64,000 nt of DNA from Microvelia longipes (Eukaryota > Arthropoda > Insecta > Hemiptera > Veliidae). Location of the stretch: positions 12,690,149-12,754,148 of the forward strand of contig JACMZG010000008.1 of assembly GCA_018340805.1 (NCBI GenBank), in the 5' to 3' direction. Of the stretch, positions 1 to 13,205 are shown piece by piece (position 1 is the first letter of the stretch; each line of letters begins with the position of its first letter). The position numbers were made by a program, and so were the translations under genes. The notes under the pieces are model-generated. The model was not told where the DNA came from and searched no databases. It saw only the letters and a program-made list of their open reading frames with translations.

Positions 1-3000
1 GAGTAATTTACATTTTAATTAATTTATTTATTGTATCCAGTTAAATTTCTTTAACTTCCTCTTGGCTTTAATTTCTATTTTTTGTAGTTCACATTTTTTG
101 TTATATACTCGTACTTGATTCTGTAGTATTTCGCTGTTTAGTTTTAAAAGAGGGGATAGTAAGTGTAATGACAGGAAAATACGCCCCTACTCTTCAAAAA
201 ATGTACTTTATGTTTCAGCATCAAAAAGCTATTGTATCAATAAATTAGGGTCTACTTAGTATGTGTGGGTATGTGGTGTGCTGACATGCCTACAAAAAGT
301 GTATTATGATTGCACTAGGAGGAAGAAGTATTTGCATTATTTTAAAAATAAATTACAGCATTTTAATAGCTACTTCAATACTGATTTTTTTCTAAAAACT
401 TGTTTTTAGTTTTTGAAACTCCAAAAATAATCATTTAAATTACAAAGTAAGGGAGTAAAACAGAAATAAATCCCCTAAGGACACCACAGAAGCAAAGGAA
501 GAGTGATTGAAGCATTGTAATAGTTATTTTAATTTCGTGGCCTCCTTTGATTAATGGTGAAGTTAGAGGCGATGTAGAAAATGACGATGCTCTTCATATA
601 GTTCAAATATATTTATTACGGATGACTGACGATGGCTATGTCACGTACCATGACTTGATGTTCTGACCAAGAACAAAAATTCTACTTTCTTCAAAAACAT
701 TTTCACAATTAATTTTATTTTTCTGTTATATTGAGTGTTTAACATTTACTTCGTAATACTGGTTTACTGATACCTAAGAATACACAAAGATAAAGAATAA
801 GCCGCATCTTATAGGTTTTTAATATTATGCCAGAGTAGGGCGGAGACCTTTATAGTCTTATAGGGTTTCGCTTTATTGGTTTCTTACATATTGAATCAGA
901 AATGAGCATCCAAGTGGAATTTGGCGATATAGAAGATCTCAAAACTAAAAATATATTCAGTATTTTACCCTTACCATTATTCGTTTTAAGATATTATTTT
1001 CTATGGCTTATAATATGTTATATATAATATGTTATATATAATACGTTAAGCTTATTCAGGAGATTTATTAATTCAGATTATTTACACAAATATGTATTAT
1101 AGTTATTCATAATGATGCAATGTGAATACTGGTTGTAAAGTATATTTTAAAAGTTGAGTATAATATAAGTATAATTAGTATAGTTATACTATTTGTATAA
1201 TTATACTAATATATTACACTATTACATTAGTATAATAATATGAATATAAATTAGTATAATTTAGTTTTTAAAGATGTAGTTGTCCCTAGTAGTGAAAAGT
1301 AAATTTCTAAATTAAATCAGTCTTAAGCTTACAGCTTTTGCCACTAAAGACATTTCTTTTGCTCAAATCTGATCCTGCCAGTTCAGTAATACCATAGCTA
1401 CGTTGGGAAGTCCATTAACAACTGGGTTATAATTTCAAACGCTCATAATGTATTTAGTACATATTGTACAAAGTCATCGACGTATTTGAGTATAAGTTTG
1501 TACTAACTTTACGAGTCACAACTAAAGAGTGCATAGCTTATTCAAGGTTTTTTGTTATAAGATATTTTTTCTAGGATTTATAATACGTTAAGTTTATTTA
1601 GGAGCTTAATTAATTCAGATTATTTAAACAAATATGTATTTTAGTTACTTTGATGATACATTATAAATAATGTCATTGTCATAGCAATACATTCATACTT
1701 CTCCGTCAAACCCTTACTGCTGCTTTACAACCGACCCAAAATCAATTTTAATTTCTTTCCTTAAAAAAATTATATAAATTATTTTTATAAGTAAATATTT
1801 AGACGACAAAACAAAAACCTACATAAGTGTAATATCTACAAACTACGTCTCATATAACTTCCTTTCCCACTAAACGATAGTGAAAGTAATTAATTTCTGT
1901 AAATATGTTACATCATATTTTAGAATTTGACAGGAAAGTTCTCATACTTACCAATAAAGGAAGTTGATTTAAATAGGGTCTTAAACCTCAGATTTAAGTA
2001 GCATGCCTCTCACTTTTACCAAATTAATAGCTTTAACCGAGAAATTGATACTTTCAACCTCTATCAGGACTAAAGTGATATTTCTTTGCAACTAACAATC
2101 TTGTTTAATAAGTAATTAATACCTCTCGTCCAGTAAAATGTTTTAAGTTTCAAGATAAATAAATAGTGTCTCCATTTATCTATTGGAAAACTCCACTGAG
2201 CTACTATTCATATTATTATTTTTTAGTCACTAGTCTTAAAATTTAATGGTTTTAACAAAATAAAGATTAGTATAGCGTCAATTACTAAACTTATGATTTC
2301 ATTGATAAATCATCTTTAAGTTTAGGATTAAATAAAGAAAGATTTATCAGATTCTAAAAGAAAAAAATAAAGTTTTTCATTATTTTTGTTTTCCGATTAA
2401 GTTAAATTTAGTTTAAAAAATAAAGGAGCAAAAGGTAAAACAATATTAAATGAGGTGTTGTTTCCGGTTTTTTTTGAGGACGCTGATTCAAATCAAGTGG
2501 ATGGGAATCAATACAAGCACCCAAAGTTCTTAAAGCCAGAGTCCTGGGTTCAAATCATGGTTCCTTCATGGTAAATTTTAAATCATCTGTTTACACATCT
2601 ATAAAATAATTCTGGTTAAGTCCGCAAGTAGGTTGAATTTTCTTAGGAATGCTTGATTTCACGCTCGACTACTGTTTATTTTCAACTTGATTCTTTTTAG
2701 TTTTATAGTTTAAGTCTAATCGGTAGAATTTAAATTCTACGTCAATTGTTAGCAGTCAAGACAAATTGAGTTAGAGTGGCTGTAACAAGAACTGTACTCA
2801 ATTCCTCTAATCCTTCCAAAATGATTAGCATATAGAGTATGGAATAAGTATGCCCATCGAATTCTGTATTTTTAATGAAAATTTTCTTTGAAACACGAAC
2901 AATTTTTTTAGTGATTAAAATCCCGAACATCTGATTAATATACACCAAAGTATGCTTGATAGATTGTTATGCAAGGATTAAAGCAATAAATTCACCCTGC

Positions 3001-6000
3001 TTAAGAACACAGCACCATTTTTTTAACAATCTAATTATTCGAAAAAGAGATATTAATGGAGTGTAAAAAATTATGACGAGATAAAGGTTTATAAAAAAAA
3101 GACAGCAGTCTAATATTGTGGACACAACTACCGAGCTTTTAACCAGGGATCCAGGTCGTCATCAAGGTAAATAGATTTATTAAAACACAACATAAAACAT
3201 AATGTGAACATTTTTTAATAATGTGAATGTTTATATTTGTTAGTTTATTTTAGTTTTAATTTATATTCTTGTTGTTTATGTTTGGTCCAGGATCCCTAGT
3301 TGAAAGCTCGCTAGTTGTTTTTCAACTATTTTTGGGCTACTGTCATCCTTTCATAAACATTTTTTTCGTCGTTATCTGATTATGCCTTAATATTTATGAA
3401 TTGCAGTATTTTTATCTTGACTAAAACTTAAAAAGTAAAACAGAAAACCACTTTATATATCAAATGGAAAAATACAAAAGAATTTCCCATCCTATCGTAT
3501 TGTTTCAAGGATCACCATTAAATTAAATTTTAAGATTAAATGAGCTATTAAATAATAGTAATATTTAGACTTCAATCTTTTATAAAAATTAATTATTTAA
3601 TTAAGAATTTATTTTACTTAAAATCATTGTTTTCTAAGGTTCTTAAGATTAAAATAAAAATAAGGAAAAATAAACTTGACTTTCGCTTCTTATTAAGATC
3701 CAAACAACTTGTAGAGGTCAGGGGCGCATTGTTACTTTTATAGTTTGCACCCTATTGAACTTTGCTAAAGAATTTGTAAGACGTACTAATCAAAGGTTTG
3801 TAATTAAATAATATAAAGTCTTCATACCAATAATTTTTATTTGCCATCGCCAGCTTTTAATTTTAACAAACTATATAAGTGCCGGCGAGATGCGAAGATA
3901 ATAGTCACGAGACCAATATTCAGCTGACAGATCATAAGGGAAAACTATAGCCGCTCTTTCCTGACTATTTTCTTTGCTGCATGCTTGATTATAATCTGTT
4001 AAGAATGAAAACTTTGTGGCAAGCAAAAATTATTAGTGGAAAAAACTTTGGTTAGTTTCATAATTTGGATAATTCTCATTTCTTTCATAAAGGATTTTAT
4101 AAAACCTCGTATACGACTCAATGAAAAAGTAACTTAAGTAACTTTAGCATTCGAAAGTTTAAAATTAAGTTATTACTTTAAAAACTTTGTTAGTTTACAA
4201 CAACGCATTATAATTTCAGTGTGTACAAGTACAACATTACAAAATACTAATAATCAATACATTATTTACTATTAAACATCTACTCGTATAGTAGATGTAA
4301 AAATTCACTGTAGATTAAAAATGTATGGTAGATGTATTTGTATGGTACTTTTAAAAAATCAATGTAAGTTTTAAATAGTCTTTTACATAAAGATGAGTAG
4401 ATGCAAGTATTTAAGATCGTGCATCACTTAGACCTTACACTACTGACCTCAAAACCATCTGTACATGTATATTATTTACTAAAACTAAGGAAATAAATAT
4501 TATAATATAACTTTTAATAAAAATAATGATGAACGATGAACATGACTTAGCCGGAGGCAAAGATGATTCAATGCCAACACTCCTACATGTTATATTAATA
4601 CATGTAAAGTAATAAAATAATATTATTTTTTAAATACAATAAATGGAAGAGGGAGAAAAACTATAAATAATTTGTTTATTTCGTAATCCGTTATATTTCT
4701 GTACATTTAATATTTAAATAAATTCTTTTTAAAAATATCCTATTGTTATTTCTCCAGTATGACCTTCTACGTGAAATAATGTTCGAAAAATTACGAAATA
4801 ATTATTGTACTCAGTTTTTTTTGTATTTTGGTCTTAAACTCCCCAAAAAAATGTAAATTTTATTTGATCATTATATTTCCTTGTTAAAGGATTTTTTAAG
4901 GGATTCTCTTTAGTCTGTGTAAAATCATTTTTAAGTAACAATAAAATGTTTTGACCTTATGACTAAGTCTGGGTATTTTGTTCTCTCACAAAAACCATGT
5001 ATTATCAAAAGAGACTCCAGTGATTGCAGCAATGAAAGAGATTGTTCTCACCCTATCAAGATCTTTAATCTTGTTACGCGTTTATTTGTTTTTGCGTTAA
5101 TATAGCAGCAAAACATGAATGAGAATTTTTTCGACTAAGTATTAGGAATTAAACAATTACAATGAATGTTTTAAAATGTTTAAAGAATTATTTATTTTGT
5201 TTTCCTCGACTGTTTTGTAAATGTAATAAGTAGGTCTTGATGAAATATTCACAGCTTGGAAAACTTAAGGACAAGTATAATAATGCAAGTATAATGATTT
5301 ATTAATGTTTATTATTCACTCATTTACCTAAAATCCTAAATTAACATGCAACCATGTGAAAACGAAAAAAAATACAAAGTAAACTGGTGTCTGCTGACAG
5401 TGCTTTAACACTAAATTAACTTAAAACTGTTACGTGCCATTTATTAGGGAATTTTCATTGTTTGCTATCTGTTAGTTTTGTTGTTTGGATGACGGATCGA
5501 CTCCGCACGACCTCCAGATTTCAAACACATATATTTTAGTTTTAAATTCTGAAATATGTATTTTGCCACTAATTTGCCATATCAAAAATTGAATTGAAGT
5601 ATTAGAATCAGTCCTCGTAACTCTTATAAAAGCTTGTTAAAATATTAGAAAATATACTTGATATTGAAATATACTGATGTATATGTTAGACCTAGATTAA
5701 ATCACTAATTAAAATGTTTATTTCGGTTTCAAGTCAATGTATCAAGTTGAATGAGTATGATACATTGTGCAAAGATGAATACTTCAGTAGTGCAACAGGA
5801 ATGATACAATTAATGACGAATCAATAAATTAAGGTCCTAAGAGACTCAACAGCATCATGTGTTGATAATCCATACATGTTAATTCTATATGGCAGCAAAT
5901 TCTTAATAACCAAGCATGATCTAGACGAATCTGTCTTCTCATAAAAACCATAAGTTAAATAAAATATAAAACTATAACTTACTCGTTACCAACTAAATTT

Positions 6001-6102
6001 CATTAAAACTTTTAACTCCAGTACACTTACCTGCAACAGAGAAATATATTAATTACTTTTTGAGATATAATACAAAAAGATTTGAGCATGTTCTTTTTAA
6101 TC
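1..6102. other. AT-rich stretch without a recognisable gene
   Basis: No coding region, RNA gene or full-length mobile element was seen. Open frames are short and look random, for example a 68-codon frame at 2742-2948 on the minus strand with no recognisable motif. The stretch holds one imperfect direct repeat (988-1117 and 1559-1658) and several AT-only palindromic runs around 1130-1260. A B-box-like string at about 2545-2560 is too weak to call a SINE. Confidence 0.6.
988..1658. repeat. Imperfect direct repeat pair about 570 bp apart
   Basis: Positions 988-1117 and 1559-1658 share an ordered set of blocks: an aagatatt start, a taatacgttaag core, then an attcagattattta block followed by acaaatatgtatt. 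The first copy has an extra short tandem duplication of the unit atgttatatataat near 1016-1042. No TG...CA ends or coding capacity lie between them, so an LTR pair is not supported. More likely these are two fragments of one old dispersed repeat or a segmental duplication. Confidence 0.55.
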
Positions 6103-7226
6103 ACTCAACTCCGTGCGGAGGTATAGCCATAAAATTGGTATCTACCCTGACTATGTCGACCATTGAGAGTTACCTAATAATTGTTTGGCAATCGTCTGGC
6201 ATGAATGGTAATCTGACTACCTAACTTGGTTTTTTTACGGTAACGTTAAAAAATTAAATTGGAATATGTCATTATATGAATCATTTATAAAACTGAACAA
6301 TATAATACCAACATCGCTGAATCCCGGTAATTTTTTTAAGACCTTTATTTTTCCCATAATACATTAAAAGTGATGAATTCTGGTGTACCAGTAAGCTTAT
6401 TTATAATTATAAATGCGTAATAGTCCTTATGTATGCCAAACGATAGCTCAAGGGAAATGACCGGAATTTAAGTATCAAGTAGTATATTTATGTATAGAAT
6501 AGAATTGAATAGCCATTTATTAGACAAAATAATTAAAGCATATAAATATTTACATATTCAAGAAAATACTTAAGTCTAATCAGCCGTAGCTGTGGCAACT
6601 TTTAGTTCGCATTATTTTATTTATTTATTTTTTTTGCATTATTTATTGTACAAATATAATTTCTTAATTAAAAACAATTTTTAAATTTTATATTACATAA
6701 AAGTTAGTAATTTCTATTAAATTATTACCTATTTTTCTTATTTAATTAATAGTATATTTAAACAAAGATTTTAAATTGTTAATAAAAATCTCATTTCTTA
6801 ATAAAGCAGAAAAGAAAAGTGAATATTTACATAGTCTTACAAAGTTATTTTATTCTTGTACATACAATATCCACATTCATACATACATACACTATTGTAT
6901 AATATACAAAAACACATAGAATACACGAAGACTAAAAAAAAAATTAAATTTGTCATATATTGATTCAAATATGATACTTTTGCATTTTATATATTTATGT
7001 ATATTGGTATCAAATTGTTCATGATATGACACAGTCTCTAAAATAATTAATAGAAAGGTATGCTTAAATTTAAATTTTTAAAATTACCGTAGAAAATATT
7101 TTGGTAATCAGATTACCATACATGCTAGACAATTACCAAACAAATAATTAAGTATTTGAACTTGCAGTAGTCAACTTAGTGTGATTAGATAAAAATTTTA
7201 TCGCGATAACTCCAGACAAAGCTGAG
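6103..7226. mobile_element. Non-autonomous DNA element with ~145 bp terminal inverted repeats
   Basis: Positions 6103-6246 and 7082-7226 are imperfect inverted copies of each other. The clearest shared block is the one reading tggtaatctga on the left and tcagattacca on the right, with matching flanks that include the ctcaactcc/gctgag ends. The 0.8 kb interior has no transposase. It includes, at about 6495-6525, a string resembling the reverse complement of a retrotransposon 3' end, so the interior may hold a nested insertion. The arms have diverged, so the insertion is old. No target-site duplication could be fixed. Confidence 0.55.
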
Positions 7227-7250
7227 TTAACCAGAGTGATGTATTTGAAG

Positions 7251-7324
7251 TATACCTCCCTGTATGATTAACTATTGTTAACTTCTTCCTTGTTTAAACA
7301 ATAGTTAAGTATAATTAGGAGGTT
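7251..7324. repeat. Short inverted repeat
   Basis: The 12-base arm ttaactattgtt at 7268-7279 is exactly inverted at 7297-7308. An outer acctcc/ggaggt pair extends the structure to 7251-7324. It lies just outside the right inverted repeat of the 6.1-7.2 kb element and could be a separate tiny foldback. Confidence 0.5.
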
Positions 7325-8308
7325 TTAGACCAAGTGAACAAAATAATAATATACTGTCATTCATTTTACTTTCTATAAAATTAAATTAACTAATTGTATC
7401 TCATTTCTATTTCAGAGCTTACAATGTAATTATGATTAAGTTTAGTTTAGGGTGATATGCTTAACGCTAAGCTCTGTTATACTTGTTCGACTACTCCACT
7501 CGAATATTTGAAACAATGGACTTTGTAATTCCATTTCCTTAATAAAAGTTCTACATAAGCTAGAAATTATGAGACTTTGGGAAATATCCAATATTGAGTC
7601 TGAAAATTACTTATAAAAATACAAGAACATATAGAACATTTTTGTTAATAAAATCTTGCGATGTTTCGAAGTGATCTGTGTCTTTAAAAGTTAGCAAGTC
7701 TAACCATGTATTTTCGTTTAGTGTATGAAATATAGAAACCTAGTTCTCTAAATGGCAGTTCTCAATTTGTCTGACTTAAAATAAGCATTCCCCTCGTACT
7801 TACTTACCACCCCAGATCATTATACTTTGATCAAGGTATTTTCTCTGATAGTTTAAAACGATAATGGCAACACAATAATAATACGACGTATTAAATTCTT
7901 CACAAAAGGCTCCAAAAACTGCCTTAGGCCAATAAATTTCAAGACTATGATAAAACATTTTTTTGATAAACATTTTTTTATTAACTTAAAAGCCTTGTCA
8001 GACTTGAATCAAATACTCGTATTATTGTCATAAAATGTCCGCGTAGTGAAGATATTCATTATGTTATTCTAACTGAATCATTTAACTCAATGTTACTCTT
8101 CTTTTTAAGGACAACATTGCTACAGAATGCTATTATGTCAGCAACCAAGGATACATAAAACTTTTAAATATATTATAGCAAATGTAAATAAAAGTAACAA
8201 TAAAAACCGCATAGTAATAAGTCGTAATGTCATATTATTTCAAAACAGATTTGGCCTAAATGTTTTTATCTATATTATTGATATTTTGGCTATGTTTGAA
8301 CTAATTTA
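7325..8308. other. AT-rich stretch, nothing recognised
   Basis: No gene, RNA or repeat was recognised. The 60-codon open frame beginning at 8127 shows no domain and has AT-driven composition. Confidence 0.5.
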
Positions 8309-8342
8309 GTTTTAGAGTTAATATACATATTAACTCTAAAAC
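8309..8342. repeat. Perfect 15 bp hairpin
   Basis: The arm gttttagagttaata (8309-8323) is exactly inverted at 8328-8342 around the loop taca. It directly abuts the TA tract that follows. Confidence 0.75.
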
Positions 8343-8347
8343 ATATA

Positions 8348-8402
<55 letters not shown>
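8343..8402. repeat. (TA)n microsatellite
   Basis: An almost pure TA run of about 60 bp with one phase break near 8355, starting where the perfect hairpin ends. Confidence 0.95.
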
Positions 8403-8403
<1 letters not shown>

Positions 8404-8785
8404 TAGTGTGTCAGAACCTTGCCTTTATCGCCATCTTCAACATGGCATTCATTTATCAGTGTCCATAGCCCTTAGCATATCTGTCTTCCATTCAATTCTT
8501 GCGTGTTCATGTATATGCATGGAGTTATAATATATAGAATTCACCAATCTTATTTTTTAAACTTTTTATTTTTTATTGATCTAGCCATACTATTGAAAAG
8601 AATTTTTACATAAAAATATAAAATGCTGTCCTGCTGGAAATAAAATGGTTTCCAATACCAAACAATCTCACACATGTTTAAGTTTAATTGTTGTGTGCAT
8701 ATCAATTCCTGGCTTATTAAGTTAATTTTAGTATTTAAAGTATATTTTTTGCAGAAACATAAACATTTATGATTAATTTAAGGCC

Positions 8786-8862
8786 GCATCTGTGGTAGAG
8801 GTCGTTAGATCGCTAGTATTTATCCTAACCACAATACCTCCTACGTTTGTAGGTGAGGATGA
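8786..8862 (+). mobile_element. tRNA-derived SINE head fragment
   Basis: The stretch reads tgtggtagaggtcgttag followed by atcgctagtattta. It closely matches the tRNA-like head of the SINE on the minus strand at 36715-36955, with its A-box region and the same order of following bases. The B box and 3' end are not recognisable, so this is a 5' fragment. A pol III promoter is implied by the family, but this copy lacks the B box and is probably dead. Confidence 0.5.
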
Positions 8863-9853
8863 TTAAAAACTGTAATAAATGCAGCAAGCTTTTAAACAAA
8901 GGATGGATTGCAAAAGGTGGTAACAGTTTCAAAGTATTTCTGTTTTAAATAATCATGTGTTGGCCAAATTAAAACTGAAGCGCTTGTATAGTTCTACCTT
9001 AAAAGTATCATTGACCCTTAATAAATTATAGGCGAGGCGCGAGGTCTCGGATTATCCGTTCAAAAATGTCATGATAAAGGTTTTGACATTTTAATCTATA
9101 ACATTTTCCATTCAAAAATAGGTCTGCTATTTTCTTTCGTAATCATAAAATTAAAAACGGATTAACTTTCACTCAAATATTATTATAATAAAATATTTAA
9201 TTCTTTCCTTAATTCAAACAAATTATAATAAAAATAAATTATTATAATTAAACTAAACTATAATTTATGATTAAATGACTTTTTAAAAAATCAAAAACCT
9301 TTTAAGTTTTGATGAACTGTAGGCGTGGTGATAGGTAGGTAGTAAGGATACGTTAAAATCTCATAATTCAGAGTTATTTAATACTGAGAGTTTTCTGAAC
9401 GTTAAAGATATCTGTAACTTCTTGATATTTCTATGTCAAGGTTAAGGACCCTTATAATATTTCTTTATTGATCCGTCAAGTTTGATGTCTTCATTGAGAA
9501 TATTTTTTTCAAGTTAATATCTTCAAACCATTTTGACAAATTGATACTTTTATTTGTTTTGGATTTAAAGAGAGCAAGGATTGTTATGTATCGTAATTTA
9601 TTTACAGGAAGTATTATTTGAAGGATTGGAAGGTAAAAAGGCAAGTAATAAATTTATTAAAAAATTTAAATTGATTCATTAAAATAAACGCAACATTTAA
9701 ATTGATTCTTCGGTTAATATTACACAATTTATAGTATTTTAAATACGTTTGAAAGACCTTAGTAAAACTTTTAAAAATTATTGAAGAATAAAACATGATA
9801 AAACATAATATGTTAAATAGTATATTATTTCCATTCGTTATTTATCATAATTT
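8863..9853. other. AT-rich stretch, nothing recognised
   Basis: No gene or repeat was recognised. The minus-strand 60-codon frame at 9614-9796 has no motif. Confidence 0.5.
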
Positions 9854-9985
9854 TCGACTTTTTGAAGTAACTTAAAGTGGTCGTACTGACTCTGGACTGG
9901 TTTCATTCGATTCCCTCCCTTAAACCATTGAAAACGTCACCAAGCTCGAAAATAGTTTTTACTAACCGTTGTTTTGAATGGTAGC
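9854..9985 (+). repeat. Dispersed repeat family 2, copy 1
   Basis: This segment shares its order of blocks with 55139-55225 and 56626-56710: a cgacttttt start, then a cttaaagtggtcg-type block, ggactggttt plus attcgatt, and cattgaaaacgtca. Three copies in one window make this a real interspersed family. No ends or coding capacity were recognised, so its class is unknown. Confidence 0.55.
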
Positions 9986-12667
9986 TATTAACCTCAGGTT
10001 TAAGTTTTTTTTATCCCTTTAAGAGGTCATATTGGCTTGATGGGTTGGGGAGCTCTGAAACGGATTTTGACCATGCTCTAAAGTTCGACTCCTCCCATCA
10101 CGCCTATCCCATTAGCGATTTTTTCCAAAGTAAATTCGCTGAATACAAAATTGAATACCAGCTAAAAGAGCAACAACTTTTATTTTACTTTTAAAATATT
10201 CTGTTGGTTTTATCTCTCATCTCTGATGAAAGAAGTTTTCATTTATATTCTATTACATAACTTTCCATAACCAGATGAAACTAAAGATGGACGACGATAT
10301 GGATATGATGATTCTTCAATGCAACTAACGAACCTAACATTCTTTGTCTGTGTTAACGAGCTGAAACACCATATGTTTAAAAATACATTTACAAAAATTT
10401 GATTACTGGCATTCTGGCAACTCTATACAGTAGAAATAAGATATATCGATTGGACTTAGTCTGGAATATCAAATATTTCTGCTATTTTTCTATTTTAATT
10501 AGATATCCGGATTCGCTGAAACAAATTCGATGATTAATGTTTTATAAATTAATGATTTAAAAAATGTATAAATGTATCAACTCCTTTCCTAAAGATTGAA
10601 TTGTTAATAAATACTATGATAAGACAGCTATTATAGAATTGTCATTTACTTTATTCTATCCATATTTAAATGGGATTATTTTATTTATTAAATAACTTTA
10701 TTTTACAAAACAATGAAATCAACCGCACAACAACATTAATCACATAGTATAGATTGATCAAAAAAATATTAATTAGTCATTACCCCTTCCCTTTAAAAAG
10801 CCCACTTCTCTCTTCATAACCCCAACATCATAGGCTTATTATTCTAAAATGAGCCATTTTAGATTTGTTTAAAAATGTCTTTCATGTTGTTAAAAGGCTT
10901 ACATATGTTAAATATTCAAATATTGCTTACTAAACAAAAATCTTATTTTAAATACTTAAAACATAATAGTAAGTGTTAACTTTCACAATTTTCTGAACGG
11001 CTTCAATGTCGCAAAACATAGCATCTATTTAATCGATGACACAAAGAAATAAGCAAGGTAATAAACTTAATGAGAGGCCCACGCAAACATTAAAACCTAT
11101 ACAACAACGCGGGAGTTCGTAAAAATTATTTCGTAAAACTTTAGAAGATAAATTATTATCTGCTTTAAGGCAACACTGTTAAGCATTGAGATTCCGAAGT
11201 CTTTATATAGCTTGATAAGATTGCAACACTTATTCTTGTACAAGAATAAAAGTGTAGAAAATAAACAAACTTGTTAATCAAATATGACCACACTGTAAAA
11301 TAAAATTAAGAAAAATTTACATTTATACAGTACCTATCATCTATTACGATTTGCTTAATATTATATTACAACTTATTTTACCTATATTTTATGCCAAAGA
11401 TGTAAAAAATGCGATTAAAATTGTGGGGATCGCATCAAAATATTGTTGCTTCTAACGAATGTACATTGGCACTTTAAAGTGTTTAAGTTTAGTTAAAGTG
11501 TTTTGACGTTACGACATTATTAAGCCAAAAATATATCAGTTTTATAAAATACTTAAAATAAAATACTTAATTAAGTTGTTGTCTTTAACAGGCACGTATT
11601 TTATTAATATAAAAAACCCTAAATTAAAAATGTTTGCATAACATTTTTATATACAAATTATTAAAATAATTTTATTATTAAAAATTATTAAGTACTTTTT
11701 ATATATTTACAATAATCAAAAAATCTTAATTTTTAAATGTTTTGTACTTGTTGTTTGTTTTATTGGCCTGAAGATGATCCAAGAGGTTGAAATATATAGC
11801 TTTAAAAAAATAGTTATAGAACTGAATTCAATCTTTTCCCAAATAATCCAAAAATTCGTTATTTTTATCCTTATCCTTAATATTTGGGACCAAATACAGG
11901 TCCCGAAAATTATGTAGCTATATATGTAAATTATGATGTATACATAAAAACTAAGTATGTATATTTGTAGCAATGTAGCTGGATAGATGAGTTTTCAAAG
12001 CCTGCGTCAAACCAAATTAAACATGCGGTAGAAAAAATATTTCAAAGGAAAAAGTAATTCAATTTTGATCTAATTCTAACAGGGCAATTTAAAATGGCAG
12101 CAATTTTAAATTTTCAACTTTTTTTTACTTCCTAATTTTTGTTACAGTCAATAAAATAGCCAATATACTAACAAAGTTACTAAAATATAGATTTTGAACT
12201 ATATGTAGATCACTTGTATTGTGTTCTCTAACCGGATCATTGATCAAGAAACGAAATTATTCGGTAAATTTAAAAACAATGGCATTATCCTACTTCCTTA
12301 CTTCAAATCAATCAATCTAGTAATAATAAAACAATTAAAAAATACTGTCCTATGTTATATAATCTTTTTGCTTCAACGTATTGATATCATTGATAACCGA
12401 TCCTACACAAAGTGGCGCTTGCTGTTGGGCAGTTCGCTTAAATACCATTTCCAAACAAATGGTTCTATTAGAACCCGAAAAGAATAAAAATACTAATAAA
12501 TGTCGCCAGGTTAATGATGACTGTGATAGTATGCCTCTATATGGTATTTCAGTTGCTCTTTATAAGGCCCTAATAATTTAGCCCTTCATCGTTTTCCTTT
12601 TAACAGGAGTAATCAATATAGCAACTGTAGTAACTATAGCAAGTGGTTGATTTATATATTTATTTTT
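9986..12667. other. AT-rich stretch, mostly unrecognised
   Basis: No gene was recognised. At about 10025-10110 there is a weak tRNA-like pair of boxes (a ttggcttgatgggtt region and a gttcgactcc region) that could be a worn SINE. Overlapping short frames at 12221-12581 have no domain. The string ttttccttttaacag near 12593-12607 looks like a splice acceptor, but no exon can be supported around it. Confidence 0.45.
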
Positions 12668-13205
12668 ACTTTCCCCATTTATACCGTAGGTATATAGGAA
12701 AAGAATTGTGTTTGCAAAATAATCCGAAACCGGGATGTCGTATGAATTATTCGTTTCAAGCGTTTTTAAGGCCTCCTGAGTGGTTTTCACAAAATTTTCA
12801 GTCTTTATATGGTGTACATGTGTGTGTGAGTGTCTGTTGTCGTCGTCGCTCATAGTGTATTTACGCTACAATAAGACTAACATATGTGCCAAGTTTCATT
12901 CCTTTTTTAGATTTAGTTCAATTCTTATAAAATTACATAATATGTATGTTTTTTTGTAATTATAATCGGAAAATAAATCAAATGAGTTTAAATGTGGTAA
13001 AAATGTATTCGGTTACAAAATAAATAAGTTTGAGTTTCAATACGGCAAGTATATCCATGATTTTGTTAGATCACAAATGTTAAGCAGCATCAAGCGTGGT
13101 TAGTGCCTGGATGGGTAACCGCTAAGAATGAAACGAATGTATTAACTATCTGAGGACGAGCCAAGCGAGTCTGAAGTAGAGAGGATGAGCGTAGCGTACC
13201 CAATT
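12668..13205 (+). mobile_element. Dispersed family 5S-R, copy A (internally deleted)
   Basis: The copy begins with the family 5' inverted repeat (an actttcc start, the ataccgtaggtatatagga core) and continues through the gaaaccgggat and aaggcctcctgagtgg blocks. A deletion follows, because tgtatttacgctac joins directly to aataagactaacatatg. The 3' half is present: the 5S-like segment, then the tail with gacgagccaagcgagtc. The central deletion is judged against the fuller copy at 14621-15394. It has no protein-coding capacity, so it must depend on other elements if it is mobile at all. Confidence 0.8.
13079..13130 (+). other. 5S rRNA-like internal promoter segment in copy A
   Basis: The run from gttaagcagcatcaagcg through ctggatgggtaaccgc aligns with the 3' half of insect 5S rRNA, covering the box A, intermediate element and box C region. 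Unlike 5S rRNA, it diverges after the gggaa position, which here reads taagaatga. Confidence 0.7.

Noticed and set aside
988..1658. LTR retrotransposon from the direct repeat pair
   Set aside because: No TG...CA ends, primer-binding site, polypurine tract or coding remnants between the copies.
2480..2580. tRNA or SINE candidate with a gggttcaaatc box
   Set aside because: Only a B-box-like string is present; there is no A box, no cloverleaf and no second copy.
12381..12607. Possible exon (66-codon frame) with a splice-acceptor-like string just downstream
   Set aside because: The peptide has no domain I recognise, overlapping frames of equal length exist on both strands, and no donor or partner exon could be found.
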